64,000 nt of DNA from Diplonema japonicum. Taxonomy: Eukaryota > Euglenozoa > Diplonemea > Diplonemida > Diplonemidae. Within the stretch, counting starts at the first letter, position 1; every line of letters starts with the position of its first letter. Shown here in pieces: positions 8,453 to 17,915 of the stretch. The stretch spans positions 500,501 through 564,500 of the forward strand of contig OZ025675.1 in assembly GCA_964019335.1 (NCBI GenBank), in the 5' to 3' direction. Below the pieces are notes generated by a model that was not told the origin of the DNA, did no database searches, and worked only from the letters and a program-made list of their open reading frames with translations. The position numbers and the translations under genes were made by a program.

Positions 8453-9907
8453 TTATAAGTTGGCAGGTTCCATTTCTTTGTAAGGTTCGGGTAAGTTATT
8501 CTCATCGCCAATGAAGGAGTTCATGTTAACTCTCTTTCCACCGTTTTTGTATCTGTAGGCGCCGCCGGCCACCATAGCCACGATGCATGCAGTGCCAAGT
8601 ACCGCCACAAGAATCCACACCCACACTGCCACACCGTCGTCAGAACTTGGGCTGGGTGTTGGCACAGCTGTAGGCGTACCTCCGGGAGAAGCTGTTCCAG
8701 TGGATGAGGTGGTGCCCGGAGAAGCTGTACTTGGGGATGAGGAAGTACCAGGAGATGAGGTGGTGCCAGTGCCTGGAGAAGCAGTCGTTGGTGCACCAGT
8801 GGTATCAGAACCAACAGGTGATGAAGTAACAGCATTTGTGCTCGGGGATGTCGTCTTAGGAGAGCTTGTGAGAGGAGCACCGGTGGCTGGGGCTGTAGTT
8901 GCAGGAGCCGATGTGTCGGGAGCAACTGTCGGAACCGCCGTGTCTGGTGCCGTGGTGGGCTCTGCGGTTGGCTCAGCAGTGGTGCCCGGCACGAGTGTGG
9001 AAGGTGCAGCAGTATCTGGGGCCGTTGTGTCTGGTGCTTTCGTGTCAGGTGACTGAGTGTCGGGTGCTGTCGTTGGCTGCCCTGTCTGCGGTGCATCAGT
9101 GGAGGGTGTAGTTGTAACCGGTGCTCCTGTTGCTGGTGAGCTGGTTGCAGGTGCACTTGTCACTGGTGGGCTTCCAGCTTTCCCGAAGTTCGTGCCGAAG
9201 TCCCACGACCCTGTGTCCTTCGAGGGGTCAGTGATGAGGTCGTCAGCAACAAGAACCTCGCCTTCAATATCTGTGAGCTCCACAGTGATGGGTGCCGTGT
9301 ACGGCTTCATCCCACCACACTCAAAGAATGCCCCACCCTTCAGTGGGCAGTCATTCCATGTGCTGCTCCCGCTGGACTTGATCCTCGCCTTCACGACCTG
9401 CCCTGTCTCCGCCACATCCCACACAAAGAAGGCATACCACCACTCGGTGGTCCCGGGTTTAGGGACAATTTGTACATTCTTCCCTTCGCTGTTGTACGTG
9501 CAAGCCACCTGTCGGAACCTGACCGCCATGTTCCCACAGTCGTTCTGCAGGATGGCGGCCCTTGCTGCCGGGTTCAGGTCGAAGTGCGGGGTGTTGTGGT
9601 CCCGTGTGCAGCATGAGCTGTCCGCCTGCAGCACAACAGAAGTCGCCTTGCATTCGCACAGTTCAGTTGTCCAGCTCGGGTTCCCAGTGCACTCCACCTC
9701 ATAACACACACCGCACGCTTTGCTATCGTCGTACAGCGTGTAGTCGATGGCTGCGTACATCCCGAAAGGGAAGCTGGCGGTCACCTCCTTCGGGAACTCA
9801 CAGGACCCACCTCCGTTTGGAACCCCTGTGTACCAGGTGGCGTACCCGACTTCCCATGACCCGGGCAGGGCCTGCGTCACAGTACTAAGTAGTAGAACAG
9901 CAAGCAT
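8453..9907 (-). CDS. Membrane-anchored expansin-like protein D
   Basis: The 484-residue protein starts at the ATG at 9907, which opens the signal peptide MLAVLLLSTVTQA. The open frame continues upstream, but that part resembles a spacer. A type 2 expansin head (to about residue 243) is joined to a medium Thr/Pro stalk, a membrane helix (VWVWILVAVLGTACIVAMVA) and a tail ending PEPYKEMEPANL. Stalk, helix and tail are almost the same as in gene E, whereas the head matches B and C. CTTTCAG lies 16 nt before the ATG. Role and site are as for the other members: a plasma-membrane-tethered expansin. Confidence 0.85.
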   Translation of the reverse strand: MLAVLLLSTVTQALPGSWEVGYATWYTGVPNGGGSCEFPKEVTASFPFGMYAAIDYTLYDDSKACGVCYEVECTGNPSWTTELCECKATSVVLQADSSCCTRDHNTPHFDLNPAARAAILQNDCGNMAVRFRQVACTYNSEGKNVQIVPKPGTTEWWYAFFVWDVAETGQVVKARIKSSGSSTWNDCPLKGGAFFECGGMKPYTAPITVELTDIEGEVLVADDLITDPSKDTGSWDFGTNFGKAGSPPVTSAPATSSPATGAPVTTTPSTDAPQTGQPTTAPDTQSPDTKAPDTTAPDTAAPSTLVPGTTAEPTAEPTTAPDTAVPTVAPDTSAPATTAPATGAPLTSSPKTTSPSTNAVTSSPVGSDTTGAPTTASPGTGTTSSPGTSSSPSTASPGTTSSTGTASPGGTPTAVPTPSPSSDDGVAVWVWILVAVLGTACIVAMVAGGAYRYKNGGKRVNMNSFIGDENNLPEPYKEMEPANL

Positions 9908-10169
9908 AAGTATTTTGTATAACCTGAAAGTTACAAAAAAGGAACAAAAGTATGAGAAAAAGGGAAAAGCTTTAGAGAGAGCTTTAAAGATTTTATCATA
10001 TTCCTTGTTACTGCTAAGGGGGAGGAAGTACAAAATAAAAGAAATGGGACGTTGAAGGGATACCTGCAGCATGTGACAGGTTGTCCGAAAAAAGTAAAAA
10101 AGTTAGAAAGATGTACTAAATAAATGCCTAAATGGCTATATTGTGGAAGAGAAAGGACTACTAAAAATG
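9908..10169. other. Intergenic between expansin genes D and E
   Basis: A CTGCAG/GTGACAGG motif at 10060-10081 repeats the one at 761-779. The remainder is A-rich sequence without a supported gene. Confidence 0.4.
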
Positions 10170-10218
10170 CCACACGACAAGCCGTGTCAGTGGCGCGTGT
10201 CACTCGCGTGACGTCGCT
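10170..10218 (-). promoter_or_regulatory. Conserved double-hairpin 3' UTR element, gene E copy
   Basis: This is the third copy of the 50-nt block found after the stop codons of C and D. One G-to-A change (CGACAAGCCG) falls in the loop of the first stem, and the second stem is unchanged. Confidence 0.5.
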
Positions 10219-10235
10219 CTTGGGCTGTTGTTCTC

Positions 10236-11675
10236 TTATAAGTTGGCAGGTTCCATTTCTTTGTAAGGTTCGGGTAAGTTATTCTCATCGCCAATGAAGG
10301 AGCTCATCTTAACCCTCCCTCCCTTTTTGTGTCTGTAGGCGCCGCCGACTACCATAGCCACGATGCATGCAGTGCCAAGTACCGCCACAAGAATCCACAC
10401 CCACACTGCCACACCGTCGTCAGAACTTGGGCTGGGTGTTGGCACAGCTGTAGGCGTACCTCCGGGAGAAGCTGTTCCAGTGGATGAGGTGGTGCCCGGA
10501 GAAGCTGTACTTGGGGATGAGGAAGTACCAGGAGATGAGGTGGTGCCAGTGCCTGGAGAAGCAGTCGTTGGTGCACCAGTGGTATCAGAACCAACAGGTG
10601 ATGAAGTAACAGCATTTGTGCTCGGGGATGTCGTCTTAGGAGAGCTTGTGAGAGGAGCACCGGTGGCTGGGGCTGTAGTTGCAGGAGCCGATGTGTCGGG
10701 AGCAACTGTCGGAACCGCCGTGTCTGGTGCCGTGGTGGGCTCTGCGGTTGGCTCAGCAGTGGTGCCCGGCACGAGTGTGGAAGGTGCAGCAGTATCTGGG
10801 GCCGTTGTGTCTGGTGCTTTCGTGTCAGGTGACTGAGTGTCGGGTGCTGTCGTTGGCTGCCCTGTCTGCGGTGCGGGTGTAGTTGTAACCGGTGCTCTTG
10901 TTGCTGGTGAGCTGGTTGCAGGTGCACTTGTCACTGGTGGGCTTCCAGCTTTCCCGAAGTTCGTGCCGAAGTCCCATGACCCTGTCTTCGAGGGGTCAGT
11001 GATGAGGTCGCCAGCAACAAGAACCTCGCCTTCAAAATCTGTGAGCTCCACAGTGATGGGTGCCGTGTACGGCTTTGGATCATCACACAGGAAGTATGCC
11101 CCGCTCTGAAGTGGGCAGTCCACCCATGTGCTGCTCCCGCTGGACTTGATCCTCGCCTTCACGACCTGCCCCGTCCCTGCCACATCCCACACAAAGAAGC
11201 CGTACCACCACACTGATGTCCCGGGTTTAGGGACAATCTGTATATTCTTCTTCTCGCTGTTGTACGGGCAAGCCACCTGTCGGAACCTGACCGCCATGAT
11301 CCCACAGTCGTTCTGCAGGATGGCGGCCCTTGCTGCCGGGTTCAGGTCGAAGTGCGGGGTGTTGTGGTCCCGTGTGCAGCATGAGTTGTCCGCCTGCAGC
11401 ACAACAGAGGTCGCTTTGCATTCGCACGGCTCCATCGTCCAGCCAGGCTTCCCAGTGCACTCCACCTCATAACACACACCGCACGCTTTGCTATCGTCGT
11501 ACAGCGTGTAGTCGAGTGCTGCGTACATCCCGAAAGGGAAGCTTGCGGTCACCTCCTTCGGGAACTCACAGGACCCACCTCCGCTTGCAACTCCTCCGTA
11601 CCAGGTGGCGTACCCGACCTCCCATGACCCGGGCAGGGCCTGCGTCACAGTGCTGAAGAGCAAGAGAGCCAGCAT
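10236..11675 (-). CDS. Membrane-anchored expansin-like protein E
   Basis: The 479-residue protein starts at the ATG at 11675 (MLALLLFSTVTQA). The head is type 1, nearly identical to gene A (GKPGWTMEPCEC), while stalk, helix and tail are nearly identical to gene D. It is thus the reciprocal mosaic of B. The barrel and CBM63-like domains keep ATWYGG, HFDL and WDFGTNFGK. The tail after the helix (KKGGRVKMSSF…) may carry sorting information. CCTCAG lies 25 nt before the ATG. The intact frame and the conserved Cys pattern suggest a working gene. Confidence 0.85.
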   Translation of the reverse strand: MLALLLFSTVTQALPGSWEVGYATWYGGVASGGGSCEFPKEVTASFPFGMYAALDYTLYDDSKACGVCYEVECTGKPGWTMEPCECKATSVVLQADNSCCTRDHNTPHFDLNPAARAAILQNDCGIMAVRFRQVACPYNSEKKNIQIVPKPGTSVWWYGFFVWDVAGTGQVVKARIKSSGSSTWVDCPLQSGAYFLCDDPKPYTAPITVELTDFEGEVLVAGDLITDPSKTGSWDFGTNFGKAGSPPVTSAPATSSPATRAPVTTTPAPQTGQPTTAPDTQSPDTKAPDTTAPDTAAPSTLVPGTTAEPTAEPTTAPDTAVPTVAPDTSAPATTAPATGAPLTSSPKTTSPSTNAVTSSPVGSDTTGAPTTASPGTGTTSSPGTSSSPSTASPGTTSSTGTASPGGTPTAVPTPSPSSDDGVAVWVWILVAVLGTACIVAMVVGGAYRHKKGGRVKMSSFIGDENNLPEPYKEMEPANL

Positions 11676-12007
11676 TTCTTTTTTGCAACCAATAATCTGG
11701 CTGAGGAAAAAAGCTATCAAGATTTTTTGGTTTTAGCAAATAACAGAAATAAAAGTGGGGGGGGTATTCAAAAAAAAAAGAAAGAAGGAAACTATTTTCT
11801 TTTTCCATTATTTCTCTTCCTTTTCTTTTTTTTTTCTTCCCTTATATCGTGACCGAGCAAACGTAGAATTGTAAAAGAAGGGGGAGGGGGGGGGGGGGGG
11901 GGGGGACGTATATCTTAATAATAAAGAATAATAAAAAAAGAGAAAAAAAAAAAGCCCGAACGCCCAATATGAATGGGTTGGTTTTTTTTTTAAAAGGGGG
12001 GGTTTAA
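11676..12007. other. Intergenic with poly-G tract
   Basis: The spacer holds poly-A and poly-T runs and a G tract at about 11880-11905. No gene is supported. Confidence 0.5.
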
Positions 12008-12673
12008 TCAAGCAGCATGCTCCATTGGCCGGGTGACTAACTTAGGCTTTCCGTTGGCCATATCAATGGTGGTTATAAACTGCTCAGGGATGGGCTTTTC
12101 TAAAGGGTCCTCCGAGGCATCTGTGTTCGAAAATGTGACGTTGACACAAGTGCACGCCGTCGCTGTGATTTCAACATCTCTGGAGTGCTCCGTTGTGTAA
12201 AGCATTAGCTCATCGTCTCGATCAAGGATGAATGAGGGCATCGGGCCGGATGCTTGAACTTCAGTTTTACGACTTTTGGAGACCTCAACGCTGGAGACCA
12301 CACCTCGTGCAAGGAGCAAGCTGAGGCCTATGCAGTCATTCACGAATACTGAGTTTACTTTATTCGAGATCTCAAGGAGAATGTGTTCGCAGTCGTTGAC
12401 TACGACGGCCTGCGTCATGTTCGCTTCGTCTAGCTTTACATGCTTCTTCTGTGCCCTGCTCCCTATGACTGATTCCACCTTCCACTGCTTCCCTTCCAGT
12501 GCGATCGTCTCCGCCTTCTTTGCTTTCGCTGTTGTTGCGTTCCTCTTCTTCTCTGCTTCCTCGGCCCGGAGCGCCTTCTTTCTCTCCAGCTCTGTGAAAT
12601 CTGTCACCTTGCCGACTTCCTAGTGTTGTGTTTTTGTGTTGTGGAAATAAAGGTGATAGGGCTTTTTTATTAT

Positions 12674-12725
<52 letters not shown>

Positions 12726-13819
12726 TCTTCTCTGTTTTTGTGCCGCTTTTCGGTGTCGCTTACCTTTCGCAGACCCTTCGTGATGTCGGTGCCTTTTTTT
12801 TTTTTTTTTCTTTTTTTCCTTTTTTTGAGCAAGTAGAGCCCTCCCCCATCCATGCAGCGCTCCCGACACCAGTGTGTGAACTGTACTGTTCATCGGGGAA
12901 TATACGCCGGACTATAGCAGGCCTTCTGGATAATTCTCGAGGGCCCGGGTATAGAGCGAGGGCCGCACCTCCCTGTAGGCCCCGCAAGAGGGGATGGGCG
13001 GGGTGCATGGGGCCAGGGTAGAGTCTGACTACCGATGGCCTTGATGACGGGAGTAATGATGAAGATGGGAAGGAAAAAAAGAAATGAAACAAGAATTCAA
13101 ACACCTTTGGCAATGTCGGCAAACAACGCAGCACGTGCCTTTGCATCATCGTCACCGGGCTTCGGTCCCTTTTTTTTATTTTATTTTTTATTTGTATTTT
13201 TTTTTTCCCCCCATTTTTTTTTTTCTTCTTCTTTCGCTGCTATAATGAAATCACGGATCCTTACGCACCGCATTTATTATGCACTGTGAAAGATTATGGG
13301 ATTTTCTTTTTTTTGGTTTTTGGAACGTTGGGAGGCATGCTTCACTGGCACGAGGCCGCGGAGGCTACTGCCGGTCCTTGTCCCCGTCCAGGCTCTCTCG
13401 CATGAGGCACCGCGGCCTAAGAACAGCTTAGGGAAGCAAAGGGTTAGGGGGTAACGGGATAAAGTTTTTCCTTTATTTCGGAACATAATGACCTTTTCCC
13501 ACAACACATGATAAACAGCAGAATACGGTAACGGAAGAAAGAAGACCCACCCACCCCGTTGCTGTAACCATACCAGTTTTTTAAAAAAATCAGCGCCAGG
13601 AGGAGGGGGAGGAGGCGGGGGCGCCTTGCCGCCCTTTGGTGCTGGGGTCTGCGGGGGTCGCTTCTTGCCCAGCGAAGCGTCTTCCTCCAAAGCTTTTACG
13701 AGAAACGAGAGAACGTCCTCAGGCTCTTCCCGCAACACGCGAAGGGCCATATCATCTAGAAGAGCGGGGACATTGCTTCGCTCTAGGTAAGCTTTCTGTT
13801 CAACAGTCCAGTCTACCAT
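12008..13819 (-). CDS. Cyclase-associated protein (CAP) with RIIa/Dpy-30-like N-terminus, four exons
   Basis: Exons read by eye are 13819-13574, 13168-13105, 12792-12722 and 12619-12008, joined in frame across GT-AG introns of 405, 312 and 102 nt and giving 330 residues. Residues 11-46 (YLERSNVPALL…PEDVLSFLVKALEE) fit an RIIa/Dpy-30 dimerisation-docking helix pair. Then come a proline run (67-74) and a WH2 actin-binding motif (ALFADIAKG…GLRKVSD, about 96-116) split by the second intron. A charged linker follows, then the C-CAP/CARP beta-helix (170-325) with GKQWKVE and IPEQF (304-308). CAP recycles ADP-actin monomers. Canonical CAP has a helical folded domain where this protein has the RIIa-like segment. 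Exon 4 alone starts in frame after CACTAG without an ATG, so the first three exons are needed. TATACAG lies 13 nt before the ATG. Confidence 0.8.
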
Positions 13820-14063
13820 CTTTCTTTATATCCTGTATACAAGGAAGCAAGCCAACCAACGAATCGCTTAAAAAGCTCAAACTAATACTGAGGAAAAAAA
13901 AATATATATTGGACCGGCCTGACAAAAACTCCCGGACGTGGGTTTCCTAAGGGCTTCATATACTTTTTTTGTTGTTCGTTTGTGTGTGCCGAAAAAAAAA
14001 AAGAAAAAAAAAAGAGATGAGATAAAGGAGGTTCCTGTCTTGGAACGTCCCCCTTGTCTCTAC
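13820..14063. other. Spacer between CAP gene and retrotransposon 3' end
   Basis: An A-rich spacer with a poly-A stretch at 13990-14014. It may include the 3' untranslated end of the retrotransposon. No gene seen. Confidence 0.4.
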
Positions 14064-16143
14064 TTATCTACCCCTTTCTCCCTTCTGGGGCCTCGGCCTT
14101 TCTTTCTTTTTTGGCTGTGTTGCCTTTCTTAAAGTATCCTCTCTTTCTTCTTGCCACTTCCTGCCCAGTTTCTTAAGGTCCTTCTTGGTTTTCTCTGATG
14201 CAAAAACTGGCCTTCTGTTCCATCCCAGACTCTTCTTCGCACCTATGGTTCTGAGCGTGTGGTTCTTCTGGCTCTCCGCTGGGAAGATCCGCTTGCCTCT
14301 GACCTTCTCAGCAGCTGCCTTCCTGCTACCTTTATCTCTGGTGCCTTCCCTCCTGCTGCGAACACTTCGGACTTCTTCGTGTTGAGCTCCATGCCAATTA
14401 TGTCGCAGAATGCGGATGCACTGTCCGTGGCTTTTTGTAGTACTTCTGCTAGTTTCGCCAACAGGTATGCGTCGTCAGCATACGACAGAGTCTCCGCTCC
14501 CGTTCGTTCCTCCACACTCCTCATCAAGACCGCTAGTAGAGCGTTGATCATGATGATGGAGATCGGCACCCTTGCAGGATTCCGTTTGTGGTTGTGAACT
14601 CCTCGCCTACTCCTGTCGCGTATCTGAATCTCCTTCTGAGACCCTTGTACATCCCTTCTAACGCTCTCAGGATACCTTTGTCCATTCCCATCCGTTCCAT
14701 CAGCTTCAGCACCAGTTGTTGTGGAACTGTGTCAAAACACTTGGCGAAGTCTAGTGCGACACTCAACAACGGTGTCTTGTCCATCGCTGCTTCCTCTATC
14801 CTGGTGCAGATGTCCATGAGAACGTCCTCTGTCCCATGTCTGGCCCTAAACCCGTGTTGAGTTTTGTGGATCCAGGATTCTTGCCATTCGAGAATATCAC
14901 CAAGCCTTGTGCACGCCCATAATCTGTACACTGCCGACGTGACTGTTATGGGCCGATGCTCGAGTGGTCCTGCGTTCTTGGTCTTCGGGATAAGGGTCAC
15001 CAGAGCTGTCAACGCCGACTCTGGCCATTTTCCTGTCTTCTCTACCTCATTGAGGAAAACAGCCCATGCGTCCAATATGGATACTGGTAGCCTTCGTAGC
15101 TCTGCCATCCGCCAGCCGTCTACCCCCGCTGCGCTTCTGGCCGTATTTTTCTTCAGCACCTGCTTCAGGCGTATCCCAGTGATCGGTGTCCACACCATGT
15201 CTCTTTTTTCGATGTACGCACCGTACTCCTTCTCGAATGTTGCGTACGCGGGCTGGGGCTTGTCTCTGTATTTCGCAAAGACATGTTCCCAATGCTCCCT
15301 CATTGTCCTGTCCAATTCCTGCGGGTTTGCAATCGTGTCCTTTTCCATCTCCACAGTTGCTGTGGGTAGGCACTTCACGCGCGTGTGTTCGAGCTCCCCG
15401 TTCAGGTTGTGGATTGTGTTCACCGTAACCTTACTGAGCTGCCCTCCTCCTCTTTTCTGCAACATGTTGAGCTGCGTCTGAACGGCTCTCAGCCTGCCTC
15501 GCATGCCCGCGCTTTTCTCCAGCCGTACTTGCATGATCGACGCTGCCCCACACGAGCCAGTTGTTGTTGGTGCACATAGTTGTCTCTGTTGCGGTTGTCT
15601 CACCTTGCCGCGGCCCCTATAAGGTGCCGTGCCGACGGTCTCGTCCCCCAGAAGTATCTTCTCGCTCGCCTCAGCTAGCGCGAGGTACGCCGCCTCCGGG
15701 TCTTTTCGCATGTGTTCCCTGAAATTGCTCTCCTGGAGTGCCTTACTCCCTTCTTCTTCTGCTGGTTCCACGCCTCCTGGGATTTCTCGGGGTATCATGT
15801 ACCTCTTCACAGTCTGCTGGAATCTCGCAAGTTTCAGCTCTACCGTCAGAGTCATATGGTCCGCCCCCTTTACATCCCTGATTGTTCTGCAGCCCTGTAG
15901 CGCCTGCGCTGCGAATGCGTTTAGGAGGATGTAGTCGATCCTCGATGCACAGTTCTTCCGAGTGAAGGTTGGCATCGGGTCTTCTCCTTTTCCCGCTGCG
16001 CATGCTCCTGCCGCATCAGTCCATCCGTTCACCAGCGCGTGACGTAGCTCGTACGATCTTTTTTCGTCCGTGTTGAGGTCGCCTGCCACAATCACGGGGA
16101 CGTTCCCGAGCTCCATCGCCTTCTTCCTGAGGACGTGCTGCAA
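14064..16143 (-). pseudogene. Reverse transcriptase and end of endonuclease (frameshifted)
   Basis: The main frame (16143-14548) begins inside the endonuclease with GDLNTD and SRIDYILLN, which with KGADHMTL forms the active-site half of an APE domain. A linker follows, then the RT fingers and palm: LVTLIPKTKNAG, HRPITV, QHGFRARHGTEDVL, ALDFAKCFDTVP (motif A) and NGILQGC (motif B). A one-base shift near 14570 separates these from SYADDAYLLA (motif C, catalytic YADD) in the next frame. A further shift near 14310 leads to a basic C-terminus ending at 14064. The catalytic Asp residues are present, so the decay looks recent. Confidence 0.75.
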
Positions 16144-16612
16144 GAGTCGTTCTCGTTGCCTCCTTGGCCTCTACCTCCCCTGCTGGGCAGTACACGGTGA
16201 TGATGTGCAGCCACATATTTTCCCCGTCTATGCTTACCGTGTGTTGCCATCTACTGTTGATGTCTTGCTTCGCGTCATCCCTCTCAAGTGATGTTCGTGG
16301 CTCGCGTACAAAAGTCGCCAGGCCTCCTCGTCTTGCGATATCTATAGATATCAGACCTTCCTTGATCCTTCCCTGTTGCGGGTCTGCCCACATAGGTCTG
16401 TATTTTCGCTTCTTGTTCTTCTCTGTCGCGGATTTCATTGCGTGTGCCACCTCTTTCTGTCCTGCTGCCGTAAGTGCAGTCTCTTGTAGGCAGATCACGT
16501 CGACGTCGAGCTGCATGACGCTTTCCAGCCTGTTCCTCAGAGACGCTACATTTGCAGTTGCGAGATGGAAAACCTGTGTCGGTGGCTTCTTGGCCTGTTT
16601 GTTCACCCTCAC
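16016..16612 (-). pseudogene. APE-type endonuclease, N-terminal part
   Basis: The frame starts with HLATANVASLRNR and VDVICLQETAL, the first two conserved blocks of apurinic-like endonucleases of LINE elements, and reaches IITVYCPAGE. It then shifts frame at about 16150 into the long RT frame, which supplies the remaining active-site residues. In the intact element the two would form one polypeptide. Confidence 0.7.
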
Positions 16613-16839
16613 TACTTAGGACTTTAAGTGTGCGGTTACCAGCCTTCTCATAGGGGGTATGGCGCCCCTGACTCGTCCCCGTCCCAGTGGTCAGGACACC
16701 CGTTCGTTCAGGGCCGGGTAGATTTCCCCGTTGTTGTAGAGTCGAAGTCTGGCCAGGTGCTGTAGCCTTCTTGTTCCGAGTACCAAGTGCCACCTTCAGC
16801 AGGTCTTCCATCTGCACTACTGTGGCCTCAGTCTTGCCC

Positions 16840-17342
16840 AACCAATCCATCATGTGTAGTGGGGCGAGTATAGCGTCGTAGTGCTGGGAGTCGTAAGCAA
16901 CTATAATCGTCTGCTTCGCCCCGTCAGGCTTCGTGGCCCGCACCATCCTCTTTTTGTGGAGGATCCAGATACATGTCTGGGTTGCCCATCCTGCCGCTCC
17001 GAGGGTGTAGTAGTCCCCCCACTCTCCGTCATGCTCGATCCTTCTGAGAGAAAGGGAGTGTCTCCTTGCTTCTTTGAAAAACTACGGGTTCGTCGCGATG
17101 TATTTTGCTGCCTGTGCACGTACTGTGCTGGCGTTCCCTGCTCCTCGCGCCCTAGCAATTGCAGCGAACTGGCAATTTCTGTCCCCTTCCACTGGCATGT
17201 ACCTCATGAGCAGCTGTTCGGCTGTGCTTCGCAGGAGTTGCCTCTCCGTTCCCTCGTCCTCCCACCGCCCCTCCATGCTTTTGCGTTTCATCGCCTCACG
17301 CACGCGCGGCATACCTTGCTGCTGCATCCGTCTACCTGACAC
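16840..17342 (-). pseudogene. OTU cysteine-protease domain of the retrotransposon (frameshifted)
   Basis: The catalytic block GDRNCQFAAIA matches the OTU Asp/Cys signature. It is followed by VRAQAAKYIATNP and, after a frame change at about 17080, by HDGEWGDYYTLGAAGWA (like the WGG-ELxALA block) and YDSQHYDAIL with the catalytic His. OTU proteases cleave ubiquitin or ubiquitin-like chains. They occur in some retroelement polyproteins, where their role is unclear. The frame continues past 16850 in a charged region that overlaps the endonuclease frame. Confidence 0.65.
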
Positions 17343-17795
17343 TTAAGCTGGTACCGCTTCTTCGGTTGCTGCTTCTCGCAGCCGTCGCACCACCACCTCC
17401 CCTGCTTCTTCTCGCCCTCGTCGCGGTCTGGGTAGATGTGGGCGTGCCTGTCCGTGTCGCTTTCCCTCTGCCTTCGCTCGGTGTCCCTCGCTTGGCTTCG
17501 GCTCTTCGACTTCGACGACGCCCTCGACTTCGTCTTGGCCCTCGAGGTTGTCGTCTCCGCCGCATACCCTGCCGTGGCCTGTTCCTCGGGCTCCACCGAC
17601 ATCCTCGCCCTAGACGGGGATCTCATCCTCGGCTTCGGTGATGGTGATCGTGATGCCGATTGTGTGGGGGGTGTCGTCTCCCTTGTTGACTTCCCTCCAA
17701 CCTTCCGTTTCTTCTCTGTTGGCTTCCCAGAGAGCTTCTCCAGCATTGCCTTCAGTTCTTGCACTTCCTTTCTGAGAGCTACCACCTCCTGTTTG

Positions 17796-17797
<2 letters not shown>
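17288..17797 (-). CDS. ORF1-like protein: coiled coil, RS-rich region and zinc-binding end
   Basis: About 170 residues follow a CAAACAG/GAG acceptor-like junction after a long poly-T: a short coiled coil (VVALRKEVQELKAMLEKL), a Ser/Arg/Pro-rich basic region, and a C-terminal Cys cluster WWCDGCEKQ…CQVDGC…CRACVRR that could bind zinc. Such basic, Cys-bearing ORF1 proteins bind element RNA. The start codon is not visible. The longer open frame upstream is only poly-Phe from the T tract. Confidence 0.5.
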
Positions 17798-17838
<41 letters not shown>

Positions 17839-17840
17839 GT

Positions 17841-17915
17841 TGTGTGAGAACCTCAATTACCAGGGGCGAAGAAATCATATCGCTGTGTAAACAGGATTTC
17901 CGTGATTTTATTTTT
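17841..17915. other. Spacer between sensor gene and retrotransposon
   Basis: A short spacer holding the 3' flank of the sensor gene. It contains no motif I can name. Confidence 0.3.

Larger units (their letters stand above)
14064..17840 (-). mobile_element. Non-LTR retrotransposon, OTU-EN-RT type, decayed
   Basis: In minus-strand order the element encodes a coiled-coil/RS-rich/zinc-binding ORF1-like protein, an OTU cysteine-protease domain, an APE-type endonuclease and a reverse transcriptase. Coding frames shift at about 17080, 16150, 14570 and 14310, so it is either inactive or carries assembly indels. The left limit is the stop at 14064. The right limit is a poly-T (minus-strand sense) tract at about 17797-17836, so the 5' end is uncertain and may be truncated. 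No LTRs were seen. It sits between two host genes on the same strand and in the same orientation. Confidence 0.75.

Noticed and set aside
12758-12763. GTAAGC inside CAP exon 3 as an alternative donor
   Set aside because: It is a good donor consensus, but the following codons VSDTEKRHKN match the conserved CAP segment after WH2, so they are probably coding.
13277-13573. Continuation of the first CAP exon to a stop at 13277
   Set aside because: The extension past residue 82 begins at a GTATGG donor and loses protein-like character; splicing to 13168 gives the expected WH2 motif.
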